A stretch of DNA of 64,000 nt from Lachnospiraceae bacterium AC2029 (GCA_000703065.1 JNLK01000001.1:2130001-2194000); one strand, 5' to 3'; counted from the stretch's first letter, positions 26,018 through 34,496 are shown. The notes: a model not told the origin generated them from the sequence alone. Translations and numbers: made by a program.

Positions 26018-26425
26018 TGTTAGGGTCGGGTGAAAAGGGCCACACCTGAAGCTGCATAGAAAGGGCCATTTTCAGTTGGACAGAAACGGCCAAAGGTCAT
26101 TTGCTTGCATTGTTCTCCATCCTAGTATCTCAATGGAGCGGGAACGGAGTCAAGGGACCGTGGAATAAACCGGAGCGCTGTCTTTGGCGCGAGGATTTAT
26201 GCCGCGCAAAGCCCTTGACGCAGTGACACGGATAATCCTTGTTCAAAGAAAAACAGCTTGCTGTTTTTCCTGCCTCCCCGGCGAGGGGGCCGGAGTCAAG
26301 GGGCGGTAGCGCCCTAAGGTTCTATAGGCAATTGAGCGAAATCGTAGATAATTGGCCCTTCTAGTCCGACGCAAATTGGCCCTTTTTACCCGGCTCTGAA
26401 TGGCCCTTTCCGCCCGACCCTAACA
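26018..26425. mobile_element. 408-bp non-autonomous element (MITE), IS21-like ends
   Basis: Terminal inverted repeats of 25 bases begin TGTTAGGGTCGGG and differ at two positions. The same 4-base direct repeat, ACAG, flanks both ends (26014-26017 and 26426-26429), which is a clean target duplication. Several AGGGCCA/TGGCCCT motifs lie inside each end, as in the multiple sub-terminal repeats of IS21-family elements. There is no open frame of useful length, so it must have been moved by a transposase elsewhere. It sits 68 bases upstream of the promoter of the riboswitch-controlled gene. Confidence 0.8.
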
Positions 26426-26492
26426 ACAGTTTATTCTTTGCAATGATTATCCCCAAAGTAACAAAAGTAACACAAGTTTCACAGAATTGCGA

Positions 26493-26521
26493 TTGAAGGA
26501 GTATCGTATCTGTGATACAAT
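26493..26521 (+). promoter_or_regulatory. Promoter of the riboswitch leader
   Basis: TTGAAG and TACAAT are 17 bases apart. Transcription would begin near 26528, just before the riboswitch aptamer. Confidence 0.6.
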
Positions 26522-26539
26522 AGGTCACAAGTATTAATT

Positions 26540-26618
26540 GGATAATTGGCAAACCCGAGGAAACTCGGTGACGCAAAACTGAAGGGTCTAACCGTGAGAA
26601 CGTATGATAGCCAGTTGC
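26540..26618 (+). promoter_or_regulatory. Cyclic-di-GMP-I (GEMM) riboswitch aptamer
   Basis: The conserved blocks occur in order: TTGGCAAACC, a CGAG-GAAA-CTCG hairpin (GNRA tetraloop), GTGACGCAAA, GGGTCTAA (tetraloop-receptor side), a second stem, and GATAGCCAGTT, which pairs back with AATTGGC. This is the standard GEMM-I layout for binding c-di-GMP. The gene downstream encodes a secreted wall-bound protein, a common target of the class. No clear terminator is visible between the aptamer and the gene, so control may be at translation or through a weak stem. Confidence 0.88.
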
Positions 26619-26733
26619 ACTTTAGAAATCAGGGCAGATCCTATCTAGAATGGGGAATGCGCTGTTTTTTTATTTGGGTTTTAATGGATGGGAGAGAATG
26701 ACGGATAATTATTATCAACGGAAGAGGGGTGAA

Positions 26734-29517
26734 ATGATGCGGAGTAAAATGAAACGAGGGTTATTAGGAACTGCGTTAGTAGCCGTTCTTACATTTATGA
26801 TGTCCTTTACGGCTTTTGCTGATGAAGGGGGTGTAGTAGTTGATGAAAACACATTCCCTGATGCTAAATTTCGGGAGTATGTTCTTAAAAACATCGATAA
26901 GGATAGGAACCAGGAACTATCTGAAGCAGAGATAAGTGTGGTAAAGAGCATTGACATGACAAGAAAAGGTGTTAGTACGATGAAGGGTGTAGAGATATTT
27001 ACAGGTCTAACATCCTTGAAATGTGGGAACAATTTGCTTACGGAACTTGATGTGAGTTCTTTGAAGGAATTGGAGACGCTTTACTGCAACTATAATCAAC
27101 TTACAGAGTTGGATGTAAGTGGATTTACAAAGTTGACTTATTTGGATTGTGGAGCAAATCAGTTACAGTCTCTTAATGTTACTGGATGTACAGGACTTGG
27201 AACAATCTATCTTGGCACAAATCAGATTATAGATTTGGATGCGAGTGGATTAACAAGTCTGAAAACGTTTAGGTGTAATAATAATCCATTTCATAGTTTG
27301 AATATTAGTGGTTGTTCAAAACTCGATTACTTGTATATTGATAAAAGTACGTTTGTTGAGTTATATGCAAGCGATTGTGAAGCCCTCACGTCGTTAAAGC
27401 TTAGTAATAAAGGACTTAAAAATCTTGATGTGAGTGGATGTCTTGGCTTGACATCCTTGGATTGCAGTAATAATGAACTGCAATCATTGAATATAGGAGG
27501 CTGTTCAAAACTGGCTAACCTGGATTGTCATTCGAATCAACTGACAAGTGTAGATATCACTGGAATCAACAAATTAATTAATGCGTATTCAGAATCAACA
27601 AGTACTGAGCCTGGAAAGTATGTTTATGGAGCCAATAAACTTCAGGTGGACAAAAGTGTTGAAATAATAACGGATCATACACATATTCATGATTGGGACA
27701 ATGGAAGAATAACAGTACAGCCGACGTGTACAAGTAAAGGAACAAAAGTATATACATGTGAAATATGTGGACAGAACAAAAAAGAAATACTTAATATGAC
27801 AGATCACACAATAGTGATTGATAAAGCTGTGGAACCTACATGTGAGCATACGGGGCTAACAGCGGGAAGTCATTGCTCAAAATGTGATACTATTATTGAA
27901 GAACAAACAATCGTCAAGGCATTAGGTCATAAGATCGTAAAAATACCTGGGGTTGCTGCTACATACACGAAAACAGGACTAACTGAAGGCAAAAAGTGTT
28001 CGAAGTGTGGAGTGATATTGGTGAAGCAAACCGTTATCCCCAAATTGGTAAAGAATGGTTGGATTAAGGAAAACGGAAAGTGGTATTTCTATTCGAACGG
28101 TAAAAAATCGACAGGTTGGAAGAAGATCAATGGCAACTGGTATTATCTTCCGGGCGGAGCCATGCAGACTGGCTGGAAGCAGATCAGTAAAAATTGGTAT
28201 TATTTCGGTACGGACGGGATCATGCGGACCGGCTGGGAAACAATATATGGAAAAAAGTATTACTTCGGTACAGACGGAATCATGCGTACTGGTTGGGAGA
28301 AGGTTGGAAATAAGTGGTATTATTTTAGTACTTCTGGTATTGTGCAGACTGATTGGAAACAAATATCGGGGAAGTGGTATTACTTCGGTGCAAACGGAAT
28401 CATGCAAACTGGTTGGAAGAAGATTGGCACTAAGTGGTATTATTTTAATTCTTCCGGCATAATGCAGACCGGTTGGAAACAAATCGGGAAGTGGTATTAT
28501 TTTGGAAACGATGGAGCCATGAGAATCAAGTGGCAGAAGATTAATGGGGTTTGGTATTATTTTGGTGAAGACGGAATAATGCAGACCGGTTGGCAGGTGA
28601 TTGGCGGAAAACAGTATTACTTTAAGAATGGTGCTATGGCCGTTGGTTGGCTTAAATCGGGAAGTGACTGGTATTACTTTAATGCAAACGGAATTATGCA
28701 AACGGGAGTGTTGACAATTTCAGGCAAAAAGTATGTTTTCGGGAAGGATGGTGTTTTGCTACAGGAAGAGCCAGGAGAGAATAGACTGAAAGTAGCAGGA
28801 AATCAATTGGCTTTAGATTCTGAATCTGAAATCCTTAGCTATACACCGGCTGGAATGAAGAAAAAAAGAATACTTGCTACTGAGTATAAGAAAGAAGCGT
28901 TAACTCCGGTTAAGGCATTATTAGAAGGAGATGACAAATTATTAAAGTATTATGATGAGTACTATTCAATAAATCAGTATGATAATTATACTAGAGATCT
29001 GGATAAGGGGATACCCTATGAAACGGCAATGAATAAATACTATAAGAAAATCTTTTCTGAACTGGAGGTAGTTAATATTCGTGTTAAATTTAGTAGGCGT
29101 TGGAATCCGACAACAGAGGACATTAACACGTGTTGGGATGCAGGAGTAGAATACTGGCATTACATTCACTTAGTAGATGGAAAAACCAGCAGGTCCTTGA
29201 TTTCTAACAATATTGATTTAACACCAATTGCAGAACTAAATGGTGTTTACGTTTCTTATTTTAATTGGAGTTATGGAGATACAACTAGGTTTTATAATGA
29301 ATATGGAGATTATATCAAACTAACAGATAATGGATCAACGTATATTACAATTATAAAGCCGAAAAACTATACGAATTTATACTTAGGGGTATCTGGAGGG
29401 GTTCAAAAGGAAGCTTCAGTTGATGAGAAACAATTCTATTCAGGCAAAGTGGGGTATGAAAAGACGAGTTGGTATACAAAGGCGCCCAATAATACGAAAT
29501 GGCTTAATTTGAAATAA
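26734..29517 (+). CDS. Secreted leucine-rich-repeat protein with cell-wall-binding repeats
   Basis: A 927-residue protein under the c-di-GMP riboswitch. A signal peptide ends in TAFADE near residue 28. Residues about 80-315 hold leucine-rich repeats of the LTSLDCSNNELQSLNI type. Residues about 320-440 hold two or three CxxCG units (EICGQ, CSKCG). Residues about 445-675 hold about eleven wall-binding repeats (TGWKKI...KWYYF...DGIMQ). The last 240 residues form a separate domain I do not recognise. The start at 26734 was chosen because AGAGGGGTGA precedes it and the signal peptide begins there. It probably serves adhesion or surface remodelling controlled by c-di-GMP. Confidence 0.88.
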   Translation: MMRSKMKRGLLGTALVAVLTFMMSFTAFADEGGVVVDENTFPDAKFREYVLKNIDKDRNQELSEAEISVVKSIDMTRKGVSTMKGVEIFTGLTSLKCGNNLLTELDVSSLKELETLYCNYNQLTELDVSGFTKLTYLDCGANQLQSLNVTGCTGLGTIYLGTNQIIDLDASGLTSLKTFRCNNNPFHSLNISGCSKLDYLYIDKSTFVELYASDCEALTSLKLSNKGLKNLDVSGCLGLTSLDCSNNELQSLNIGGCSKLANLDCHSNQLTSVDITGINKLINAYSESTSTEPGKYVYGANKLQVDKSVEIITDHTHIHDWDNGRITVQPTCTSKGTKVYTCEICGQNKKEILNMTDHTIVIDKAVEPTCEHTGLTAGSHCSKCDTIIEEQTIVKALGHKIVKIPGVAATYTKTGLTEGKKCSKCGVILVKQTVIPKLVKNGWIKENGKWYFYSNGKKSTGWKKINGNWYYLPGGAMQTGWKQISKNWYYFGTDGIMRTGWETIYGKKYYFGTDGIMRTGWEKVGNKWYYFSTSGIVQTDWKQISGKWYYFGANGIMQTGWKKIGTKWYYFNSSGIMQTGWKQIGKWYYFGNDGAMRIKWQKINGVWYYFGEDGIMQTGWQVIGGKQYYFKNGAMAVGWLKSGSDWYYFNANGIMQTGVLTISGKKYVFGKDGVLLQEEPGENRLKVAGNQLALDSESEILSYTPAGMKKKRILATEYKKEALTPVKALLEGDDKLLKYYDEYYSINQYDNYTRDLDKGIPYETAMNKYYKKIFSELEVVNIRVKFSRRWNPTTEDINTCWDAGVEYWHYIHLVDGKTSRSLISNNIDLTPIAELNGVYVSYFNWSYGDTTRFYNEYGDYIKLTDNGSTYITIIKPKNYTNLYLGVSGGVQKEASVDEKQFYSGKVGYEKTSWYTKAPNNTKWLNLK

Positions 29518-29841
29518 GCAGCGATAAAAATACTATGGTGCCTGTCATCATGAAAAATGGATAATTCTCAGAAACTATTATGCTGACAGGCACTATAGAG
29601 GATAATTGTTTTTAGCGTAGTTTCACGATTGGAATGTGAAATGGGTAGTCAAAGCTCTTTAGAATGTCTCAAAGCTTTTTAGGGCAAAATATTGAGGCTA
29701 GTTAAAGAATAAACTAAAACGATCAGGATCTGGTTATCGGATCCTGATTTTGTTTTTGCCCTATAAAGATAATATGCTATAATATGCCCAAATATGCGAT
29801 GTATAGAATTGTAAGGATGCAGTAAAATCAAGGAGCTTGGG
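29518..29841 (+). other. Gap between the LRR gene and the first phosphatase fragment
   Basis: Holds a long-loop inverted repeat (TGCCTGTCA 29539-29547 with TGACAGGCA 29584-29592), a short dyad TTTCAC/GTGAAA near 29625-29643, a strong terminator at 29721, and then the leader of the phosphatase start, which resembles 34030-34094. There is no coding frame I can support. Confidence 0.55.
29721..29758 (+). terminator. Rho-independent terminator
   Basis: ATCAGGATC and GATCCTGAT form a perfect stem around an 8-base loop, followed by TTTTGTTTTTG. Confidence 0.85.
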
Positions 29842-30087
29842 ATGATAAAAGTACTTTTTGTGTGCTGGGGCAATATCCAAGGCGATTTCAGGATTTCAGT
29901 AAAACAAAACGTATTGAAGTTATATGAGGAAATCGGGACAGGGGTTTTTGGAAATTCTCGAGTAGTCGAAATTCTTGGTTGTTCGGAAGTGACAGCAACG
30001 TCCTATTTGAAAAGGATGGAGGATGAAATGAAGATCATAGTTCCGGTAGAAGGAATGGGAAAAGGAAAGTACACGTTTTCAAAGTAA
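29842..30087 (+). pseudogene. Chimeric frame: phosphatase start fused to a winged-helix tail
   Basis: The first 12 codons (MIKVLFVCWGNI) equal the start of the intact low-molecular-weight tyrosine phosphatase at 42465. After the presumed att core the sequence changes. From about residue 24 it reads LYEEIGTGVFGNSRVVEI and TSYLKRMEDE, a winged-helix-like C-terminal segment as found at the ends of some Fic or AlbA-type proteins. The catalytic Arg and Asp of the phosphatase are lost. I take it as the left junction of an integrated element, not a functional 81-residue protein. Confidence 0.6.
29863..29877 (+). other. Putative att core, left (attL-like)
   Basis: TGCTGGGGCAATATC occurs here and, with at most one change, at 34116-34130 and 42486-42500, each time at codons 8-12 of a phosphatase start. 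It is followed by CAAGGC at the first two sites and by the true phosphatase sequence at the third. Confidence 0.6.
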
Positions 30088-30130
30088 AATACAGGAAAGG
30101 TTAGTTTAAAAGCTGATAGGAAAGAGTGTT

Positions 30131-30499
30131 ATGGGATTTTTGTGGGTTGCACTTGGCGGTGCGACAGGAGCGATGGGAAGGTATGCAATCAGTCTGATTC
30201 CGGTGAAATCTGCCTTCCCGTTCCTGACATTAATAACGAATGTAATCGGAGCCGTTCTGATTGGTTTTATCGTGGGATTTGCTGCCGGAAGGGATGATGT
30301 TTCTGAAAATGCCATTCTCTTTTGGAAAACCGGAGTATGCGGAGGCTTTACAACATTTTCAACCTTTTCGCTGGAGGCATTTCAGCTTATAGAGAGTAAA
30401 TCGTATTTCAGCGCGGGACTGTATATCCTGCTAAGCGTACTTTGTTGTGTCATTGGGATTCTGTGTGGCAGGAAACTGGCAGAGCTGGTCAAAGGATGA
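30131..30499 (+). CDS. crcB: CrcB/Fluc fluoride exporter
   Basis: The 122-residue protein has four hydrophobic helices. It carries the family motifs GGATGAMGRY near the start, the conserved Asn in LITNVIGAVLIGF, and GFTTFSTFSLE, whose phenylalanines line the fluoride pore. Fluc channels work as antiparallel dimers that let fluoride leave the cell. The usual fluoride riboswitch is not visible in the short leader. It lies inside the first putative integrative element. A frame of 31 codons overlaps its stop (ATGA, 30496-30591) but has no recognisable identity. Confidence 0.92.
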   Translation: MGFLWVALGGATGAMGRYAISLIPVKSAFPFLTLITNVIGAVLIGFIVGFAAGRDDVSENAILFWKTGVCGGFTTFSTFSLEAFQLIESKSYFSAGLYILLSVLCCVIGILCGRKLAELVKG

Positions 30500-30854
30500 C
30501 GATAGGGGAGGATGACGCGTTCAGTAGGAAATGCTTTGTACAAGAATCCGGTTCCACTGACGAGATTCAGATGGTCAGAGAGATGTACTGAGATGGAAAA
30601 GGGGCTGTCGCATTAAACTGATGCGACAGCCCCGATCATTTTTATTTACGCTTACCGGCAATAGTATATGGACCAGAAGGTGGTATCATCCACCGTTTTA
30701 AAAAAGCAATGTTCCCTTTTTCGTGACCGGATGTGGCTGCCATGTTTCAATATCCCATTGTATTTTCAGCGTCCGATGTGTAAAATAAGTACAGCAAAAT
30801 GAGCGGATCAAATCATTTGATTAAGCGCGAAGGACAAAATGAGGAGGTTCAAAC
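30500..30854 (+). other. Gap after crcB
   Basis: Holds a 31-bp sequence (30571-30601) also found at 14806-14836, a strong terminator at 30601, and about 200 bases up to the next ribosome-binding site. I could not assign any gene to those 200 bases. Confidence 0.5.
30601..30646. terminator. Rho-independent terminator after crcB
   Basis: GGGGCTGTCGCAT and its exact complement surround a 7-base loop and are followed by GATCATTTTTATTT. Confidence 0.85.
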
Positions 30855-31784
30855 ATGGGATTTTTTGACAAATTCAAGGGTGGTTCGGATGGTAGCACCA
30901 AGGCAAAGGGCGCCGGCATGGGCTACGCGAGTGTAACAAATGTAAAGCAGTTTACCAATGAGGACCTGCTGGAGAAACTCTCCGGAGTTCAGGTTTCCTT
31001 CGGTACGCCGATCATGGGAGATGTAGGTGGAACTCCTTCGGTTGTGTATAAGAAGGTTACAGATGAGCATGATGTATTTGTGCGTGTAAATAAGGACAAG
31101 ATCATCATGGGTAAGGTCGGGACGGACGGCGTCAGCAGCGCGTCCAGCGCCTTCAGCATGGGACTGGACATGATGTTCGGCGGCAAGAGTGAAAGTACGG
31201 CGAAGGCGGACCGCGCAGTTGATGAGTTGATGAAGGTCGTTCAGAAGCTGGAGTCCGGTGAGGAAGTGTCTCAGACGGAAGAAGCTGCGCCCGCTAATAC
31301 CGGAACCGGTGATGCGGAAGCTCTCTTCATGAAGCAGAAACTCACCCTTTCCAATAAGTTTGATATATTCGATCACAATGAGGAGACGGTATATCACGTG
31401 GACGGAGATTTGACAGGACTTAGCTACTCCATCAAGAGTAACGGAGAAGAGGTGCTGAAGATAAAAAAGAAGATGGTTGCGGTTATGCCTTCTTACACGA
31501 TAGAGAAGAGTAAGTCTGAGATCGGTAAACTGAAGAAAAAGATGAAGTTTACGAATCCGGAGGTGAGCGGAACCATTAACGGTAAGGAGCTGGTGATCAG
31601 CGGAGATCTTCTGGGATATGACTTTGATATACAGCTGGGTGGAGCGACCATCGGCCATGTGGATAAGGATATGGGCCACTGGACCGATTGCTTCCGAATC
31701 CGGATCTTTGATTCCTCGGCACGTGATATCATGATAGCCATAGCAATCATCTGTGATAATGTAGTGGACCAGGACAATAAGTAA
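30855..31784 (+). CDS. LURP-one-related (LOR/Tubby-like) domain protein
   Basis: The 309-residue protein has two parts. Residues about 1-130 are a glycine-rich soluble domain of unknown type. Residues about 155-300 have the LOR pattern of beta strands with a C-terminal buried helix: MKQKLTLSNKFDIFD, VYHVDGD, KKKMVAVMPSYTI, GHVDKDMGHWTDCFRI and IAIAIICDNVV. LOR proteins are structurally related to Tubby and scramblases and may sense membrane lipid. In bacteria their role is unclear. The start follows GAGGAGGTTCAAAC. Its GC-rich codon use is closer to the core genome than its AT-rich neighbours. Confidence 0.7.
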   Translation: MGFFDKFKGGSDGSTKAKGAGMGYASVTNVKQFTNEDLLEKLSGVQVSFGTPIMGDVGGTPSVVYKKVTDEHDVFVRVNKDKIIMGKVGTDGVSSASSAFSMGLDMMFGGKSESTAKADRAVDELMKVVQKLESGEEVSQTEEAAPANTGTGDAEALFMKQKLTLSNKFDIFDHNEETVYHVDGDLTGLSYSIKSNGEEVLKIKKKMVAVMPSYTIEKSKSEIGKLKKKMKFTNPEVSGTINGKELVISGDLLGYDFDIQLGGATIGHVDKDMGHWTDCFRIRIFDSSARDIMIAIAIICDNVVDQDNK

Positions 31785-31815
31785 CAACGAATTTATGAGA
31801 AACCCCGTCTCTAAG

Positions 31816-31841
31816 ACCCCGTCTCCGAGGCGGGGGTTTTA
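31816..31841 (+). terminator. Terminator of the LOR gene
   Basis: A CCCCG...CGGGG stem of about 7 base pairs is followed by TTTTAC. Confidence 0.65.
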
Positions 31842-31985
31842 CGTGGAATCATCCGGGCAGGATCCGGCTGAATCAATCAAAGCCTCCGGGATGAATCTGT
31901 ATGAAGGAATCCAGGAACGATTTGAACGATGAAGGAAAGGAGCATTGCGTAATGCAGTGCTCCGATAAAAACAGTGTGATTATGA

Positions 31986-32019
31986 GTGGGAGCAACGATG
32001 TGGCTGTTCCCACTTTTTT
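31986..32019 (+). terminator. Rho-independent hairpin
   Basis: GTGGGA and TCCCAC pair across about 16 bases and are followed by TTTTTTAT. No gene is seen directly upstream, so it may end a remnant or small-RNA transcript. Confidence 0.6.
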
Positions 32020-32192
32020 ATAGGCCATAACCCGTGAATAGTAACGGCGTATGCACATTGGTTAAGTTGGTTAGGCGTGGAGGATTAGTCTGAAATGTCA
32101 GTTCACAGGCAGGATGGGGGGATGGTATAATCGAGGTACAGGTAGTAAGATCTTTTTCAAGTATAACTGGCTATGAAAAAAGAAAAAATAGA

Positions 32193-32265
32193 TTGACAGC
32201 CAAATAAAAAAACGATATCATGCGATTAAAGTGGCTGCGAAAAGTAAAAAAACAGTTTCGCAGCC
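32193..32265 (+). promoter_or_regulatory. Promoter and leader hairpin of the AAA ATPase
   Basis: TTGACA (32193) and TATCAT (32216) are 17 bases apart. GGCTGCGAAA (32233-32242) and its exact complement (32256-32265) form a hairpin right at the 5' end of the transcript, which may protect the RNA or regulate it. Confidence 0.6.
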
Positions 32266-32286
32266 GATTAAACGGAGGCGGATGAT

Positions 32287-33717
32287 ATGGTAGGAAGAGA
32301 ACAGGAAATTAAGAATCTTAATAGATTATATGACAGGAATAAGGCGGAACTGGTAGCTATTTATGGCAGACGTCGTGTAGGAAAGACTTTTTTGGTTGAT
32401 GAAGTTTTTGCAGATAGAATAACTTTTAGACACGCAGGCCTGTCTCCGGAAGGAGAGGAAGGGGTCGGTCTATTAAAAGCACAACTAGATCATTTCTATA
32501 ATTCGTTGGTAATTCAAGGAATGGAAGAGTGTGAAAAGCCAGGTAATTGGCTCGATGCCTTCCTTTTGCTGGAGAAATACCTTCAGAAAAAAGATGATGG
32601 ATCCAGACAATTGGTTTTCATAGATGAATTGCCGTGGCTTGATACACCCAGATCAGGTTTCCTCAGGGCATTTGAAGGCTTTTGGAATAACTGGGGGTGC
32701 CACAGAAAGAATCTTATGGTTGTGGTTTGTGGAAGTGCAAATTCCTGGATTCTTGATAATCTTATTAATAATCATGGTGGACTATATAACAGGGTTACCT
32801 ATCAGATCAAACTGTCCCCGTTTTCTTTAAAGGAATGCGAGGAATTATATAACGAGAATCATGTTGCATTATCGAACTATGATATAGTCCAGAGTTATAT
32901 GATATTAGGCGGAATACCATACTATATGGGGTATTTTGACCCGGAATTAAGTTTAGCTCAAAATATAGATCGTCTGTTTTTTGAAAGAAATTCTATGCTA
33001 AAGGATGAATATGACCGTTTGTTTGAATCAGTATTTGTTAATCCTGAAGCGATGAAAAGAATATTAGAGGTGCTATCTACACGAAACGCCGGTTACACCA
33101 GGAAGGAAATATCTGAAAGGACTGGCTTTTCCGATGGAGGTGGCTTATCCAGATATTTGAATGCTTTGGTGACCAGCGATTTTGTCGCAAAATATGTTCC
33201 GTTTGGGTTTGGAAAGAGAGAGGAGCATTATAAACTTACTGATCCATTCTGCCTTTTTTACCTCCATTTTCGAGAAGTAATCGATAGGGGAGATGACGAA
33301 TATTGGCAGCATAATTTGGCGGCTCAGTCCGTGGTTGTTTGGCGTGGTTATTCGTTTGAAAATGTATGCTTTAACCATATTCCTCAAATAAAAAAAGCGT
33401 TGGGCATATCCGGCGTCACAACGTCTGCATCGGCATGGTCGAAACGGGAAGATGATGAGGAAGGGGCCCAGATAGACTTATTGCTTTTACGAAATGATAA
33501 TGTATTAAATATGTGTGAAATTAAATTCTATGGAGATGATTTCGCCGTGACGGGCGATTATTATCGGAAACTTCTCAGAAGGCAAGAGATACTAATGAAA
33601 GAAGTTAATAAAAAGACTGTCGTACGGAGCACTTTGATAACAACCTTTGGATTGAAGAAAAATGAATATAGTGGAGTATTTACAAACGTAATAACGCTAA
33701 AAGATTTTTTTATATGA
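32287..33717 (+). CDS. AAA ATPase of the DUF234/archaeal-ATPase family
   Basis: The 476-residue protein has Walker A as YGRRRVGKTF (residues about 25-34), Walker B as QLVFIDELPW, and sensor 1 as VVVCGSANSW. A winged-helix region follows near residues 255-330. The C-terminal DUF234-type PD-(D/E)xK-like core has GAQIDLLL followed by MCEIKF. The acidic and Lys residues are present, so nuclease activity is possible. These ATPases are abundant in mobile DNA and their role is unknown. A truncated relative lies at 16864. The gene abuts and seems to have replaced the front of an integrase gene. Confidence 0.82.
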   Translation: MVGREQEIKNLNRLYDRNKAELVAIYGRRRVGKTFLVDEVFADRITFRHAGLSPEGEEGVGLLKAQLDHFYNSLVIQGMEECEKPGNWLDAFLLLEKYLQKKDDGSRQLVFIDELPWLDTPRSGFLRAFEGFWNNWGCHRKNLMVVVCGSANSWILDNLINNHGGLYNRVTYQIKLSPFSLKECEELYNENHVALSNYDIVQSYMILGGIPYYMGYFDPELSLAQNIDRLFFERNSMLKDEYDRLFESVFVNPEAMKRILEVLSTRNAGYTRKEISERTGFSDGGGLSRYLNALVTSDFVAKYVPFGFGKREEHYKLTDPFCLFYLHFREVIDRGDDEYWQHNLAAQSVVVWRGYSFENVCFNHIPQIKKALGISGVTTSASAWSKREDDEEGAQIDLLLLRNDNVLNMCEIKFYGDDFAVTGDYYRKLLRRQEILMKEVNKKTVVRSTLITTFGLKKNEYSGVFTNVITLKDFFI

Positions 33718-33718
33718 T

Positions 33719-33946
33719 AATCACATTTGCAAGAAGTATAATTCGATCTACAAGATCCAGATGCCGAAGGTGACTCCTCATGTATGCCGGCATACCTACT
33801 GCTCAAATATGGTAAAGTCGGGAATGAATCCGAAGACTCTTCAGTACCTGATGGGGCATAGCAGTATCGGGGTGACTCTGGATGTGTATGTACATGTGAA
33901 TTTCGATGATGCTATGGATGAGGTCAGTAAATACGCCAGTTCCTGA
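33719..33946 (+). pseudogene. Tyrosine-recombinase integrase, C-terminal remnant
   Basis: The sequence reads KVTPHVCRHTYCSNMVKSGM, QYLMGHSSIGVTLDVYVHV. It contains the HxxR box, the GH box and the catalytic Tyr of phage/ICE integrases, but the catalytic domain's first Arg and the arm-binding part are missing. The family sequence continues back to about 33719, right at the ATPase stop codon. It lies 170 bases from the middle putative att core, the usual place of an integrase gene. Confidence 0.85.
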
Positions 33947-34115
33947 AAATAAACTGCCATTACCCTATGGCAGAGAACCCAAGGTGCAAATCGAACACTT
34001 TTACACCTCAGTTTGCACCTTTTGCTGTTGATAATATGCAGGGATATGCGATATGGACTATTTCTAGAATGCAGGAAAATCAAGGAGTTAAGGGATGATT
34101 AAGGTGTTATTCGTC

Positions 34116-34130
34116 TGCTGGGGCAACATC
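34116..34130 (+). other. Putative att core, middle
   Basis: TGCTGGGGCAACATC, one base different from the other two cores. It would be the junction between two elements integrated in tandem. Confidence 0.6.
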
Positions 34131-34187
34131 CAAGGCTGTCGTAAAACCCCAGTAAAATCAAGGCTTCCCAGGATATGGCAGCGATTT

Positions 34188-34204
34188 TATACCGCGATTA
34201 TACC
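34188..34204 (+). repeat. Paired TATACC motif (possible recombinase arm site)
   Basis: TATACC-N5-TATACC. A second pair with N6 lies at 34344-34361 and a third with N5 at 42412-42428. All lie within about 235 bases of an att core, as expected of integrase arm-binding repeats. Confidence 0.5.
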
Positions 34205-34343
34205 GCCCACAGCGAAGCTGCCTTCAGGAAAAAGATGAAGGTGAGTGTCATGGGATGGAAAATGTTAGTATGCTAAGCTGACATATGACGAAATTTGCCG
34301 ACTGCCGATATAATCGGGAGTTTTGGCCGGATGGAAACGGGTT

Positions 34344-34361
34344 TATACCAAAAACTATACC
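34344..34361 (+). repeat. Paired TATACC motif, second copy
   Basis: TATACC-N6-TATACC. See the pair at 34188-34204. Confidence 0.45.
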
Positions 34362-34418
34362 GAACAGAAACAAACAGACCGGAAGGTCTTTCCTAATGAT
34401 ACATTATTTTAGTTGGAG

Positions 34419-34496
34419 TGTCTAAGCTACCTTATTGAGAATGAAGATAACAACAGGCCTTCGGTGAACAAATTGTTCATCGGAGGCTTGTTCCAT
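34419..34496 (+). repeat. 78-bp direct repeat, copy 1
   Basis: It matches 38861-38938. Both start TGTCTAAGCT, and 36 bases on enter a 42-bp core with one mismatch. The core folds into a 13-bp hairpin (GCCTTCGGTGAAC with its complement, two mismatched or wobble pairs). The two copies flank 4.4 kb of cargo genes. Confidence 0.8.

Larger units (their letters stand above)
31785..32286 (+). other. Gap with terminators before the second AAA ATPase
   Basis: Holds the terminator at 31816, a hairpin with arms GGAGCA/TGCTCC near 31938-31962, a second terminator at 31986, a lone TATAAT box near 32125, and the promoter and leader hairpin of the ATPase. A short frame around 31850-31930 may be a gene scrap but has no recognisable identity. 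Confidence 0.5.
34095..34238 (+). pseudogene. Second phosphatase start fragment (element junction)
   Basis: MIKVLFVCWGNIQG repeats the start seen at 29842. The frame then runs on through unrelated sequence for 33 more codons. The leader (AAAATCAAGGAG, then GGG before the ATG) also matches the leader at 29842. It has no catalytic residues beyond the first Cys. Confidence 0.65.

Noticed and set aside
29842-30087. A new functional phosphatase paralogue
   Set aside because: Only the first 12 codons match. The Arg of the P-loop and the acid Asp are missing, and the rest is from another protein family.
30088-30130. Fluoride riboswitch before crcB
   Set aside because: Only 43 bases separate the genes and none of the conserved fluoride-aptamer blocks is visible there or in the 200 bases before.
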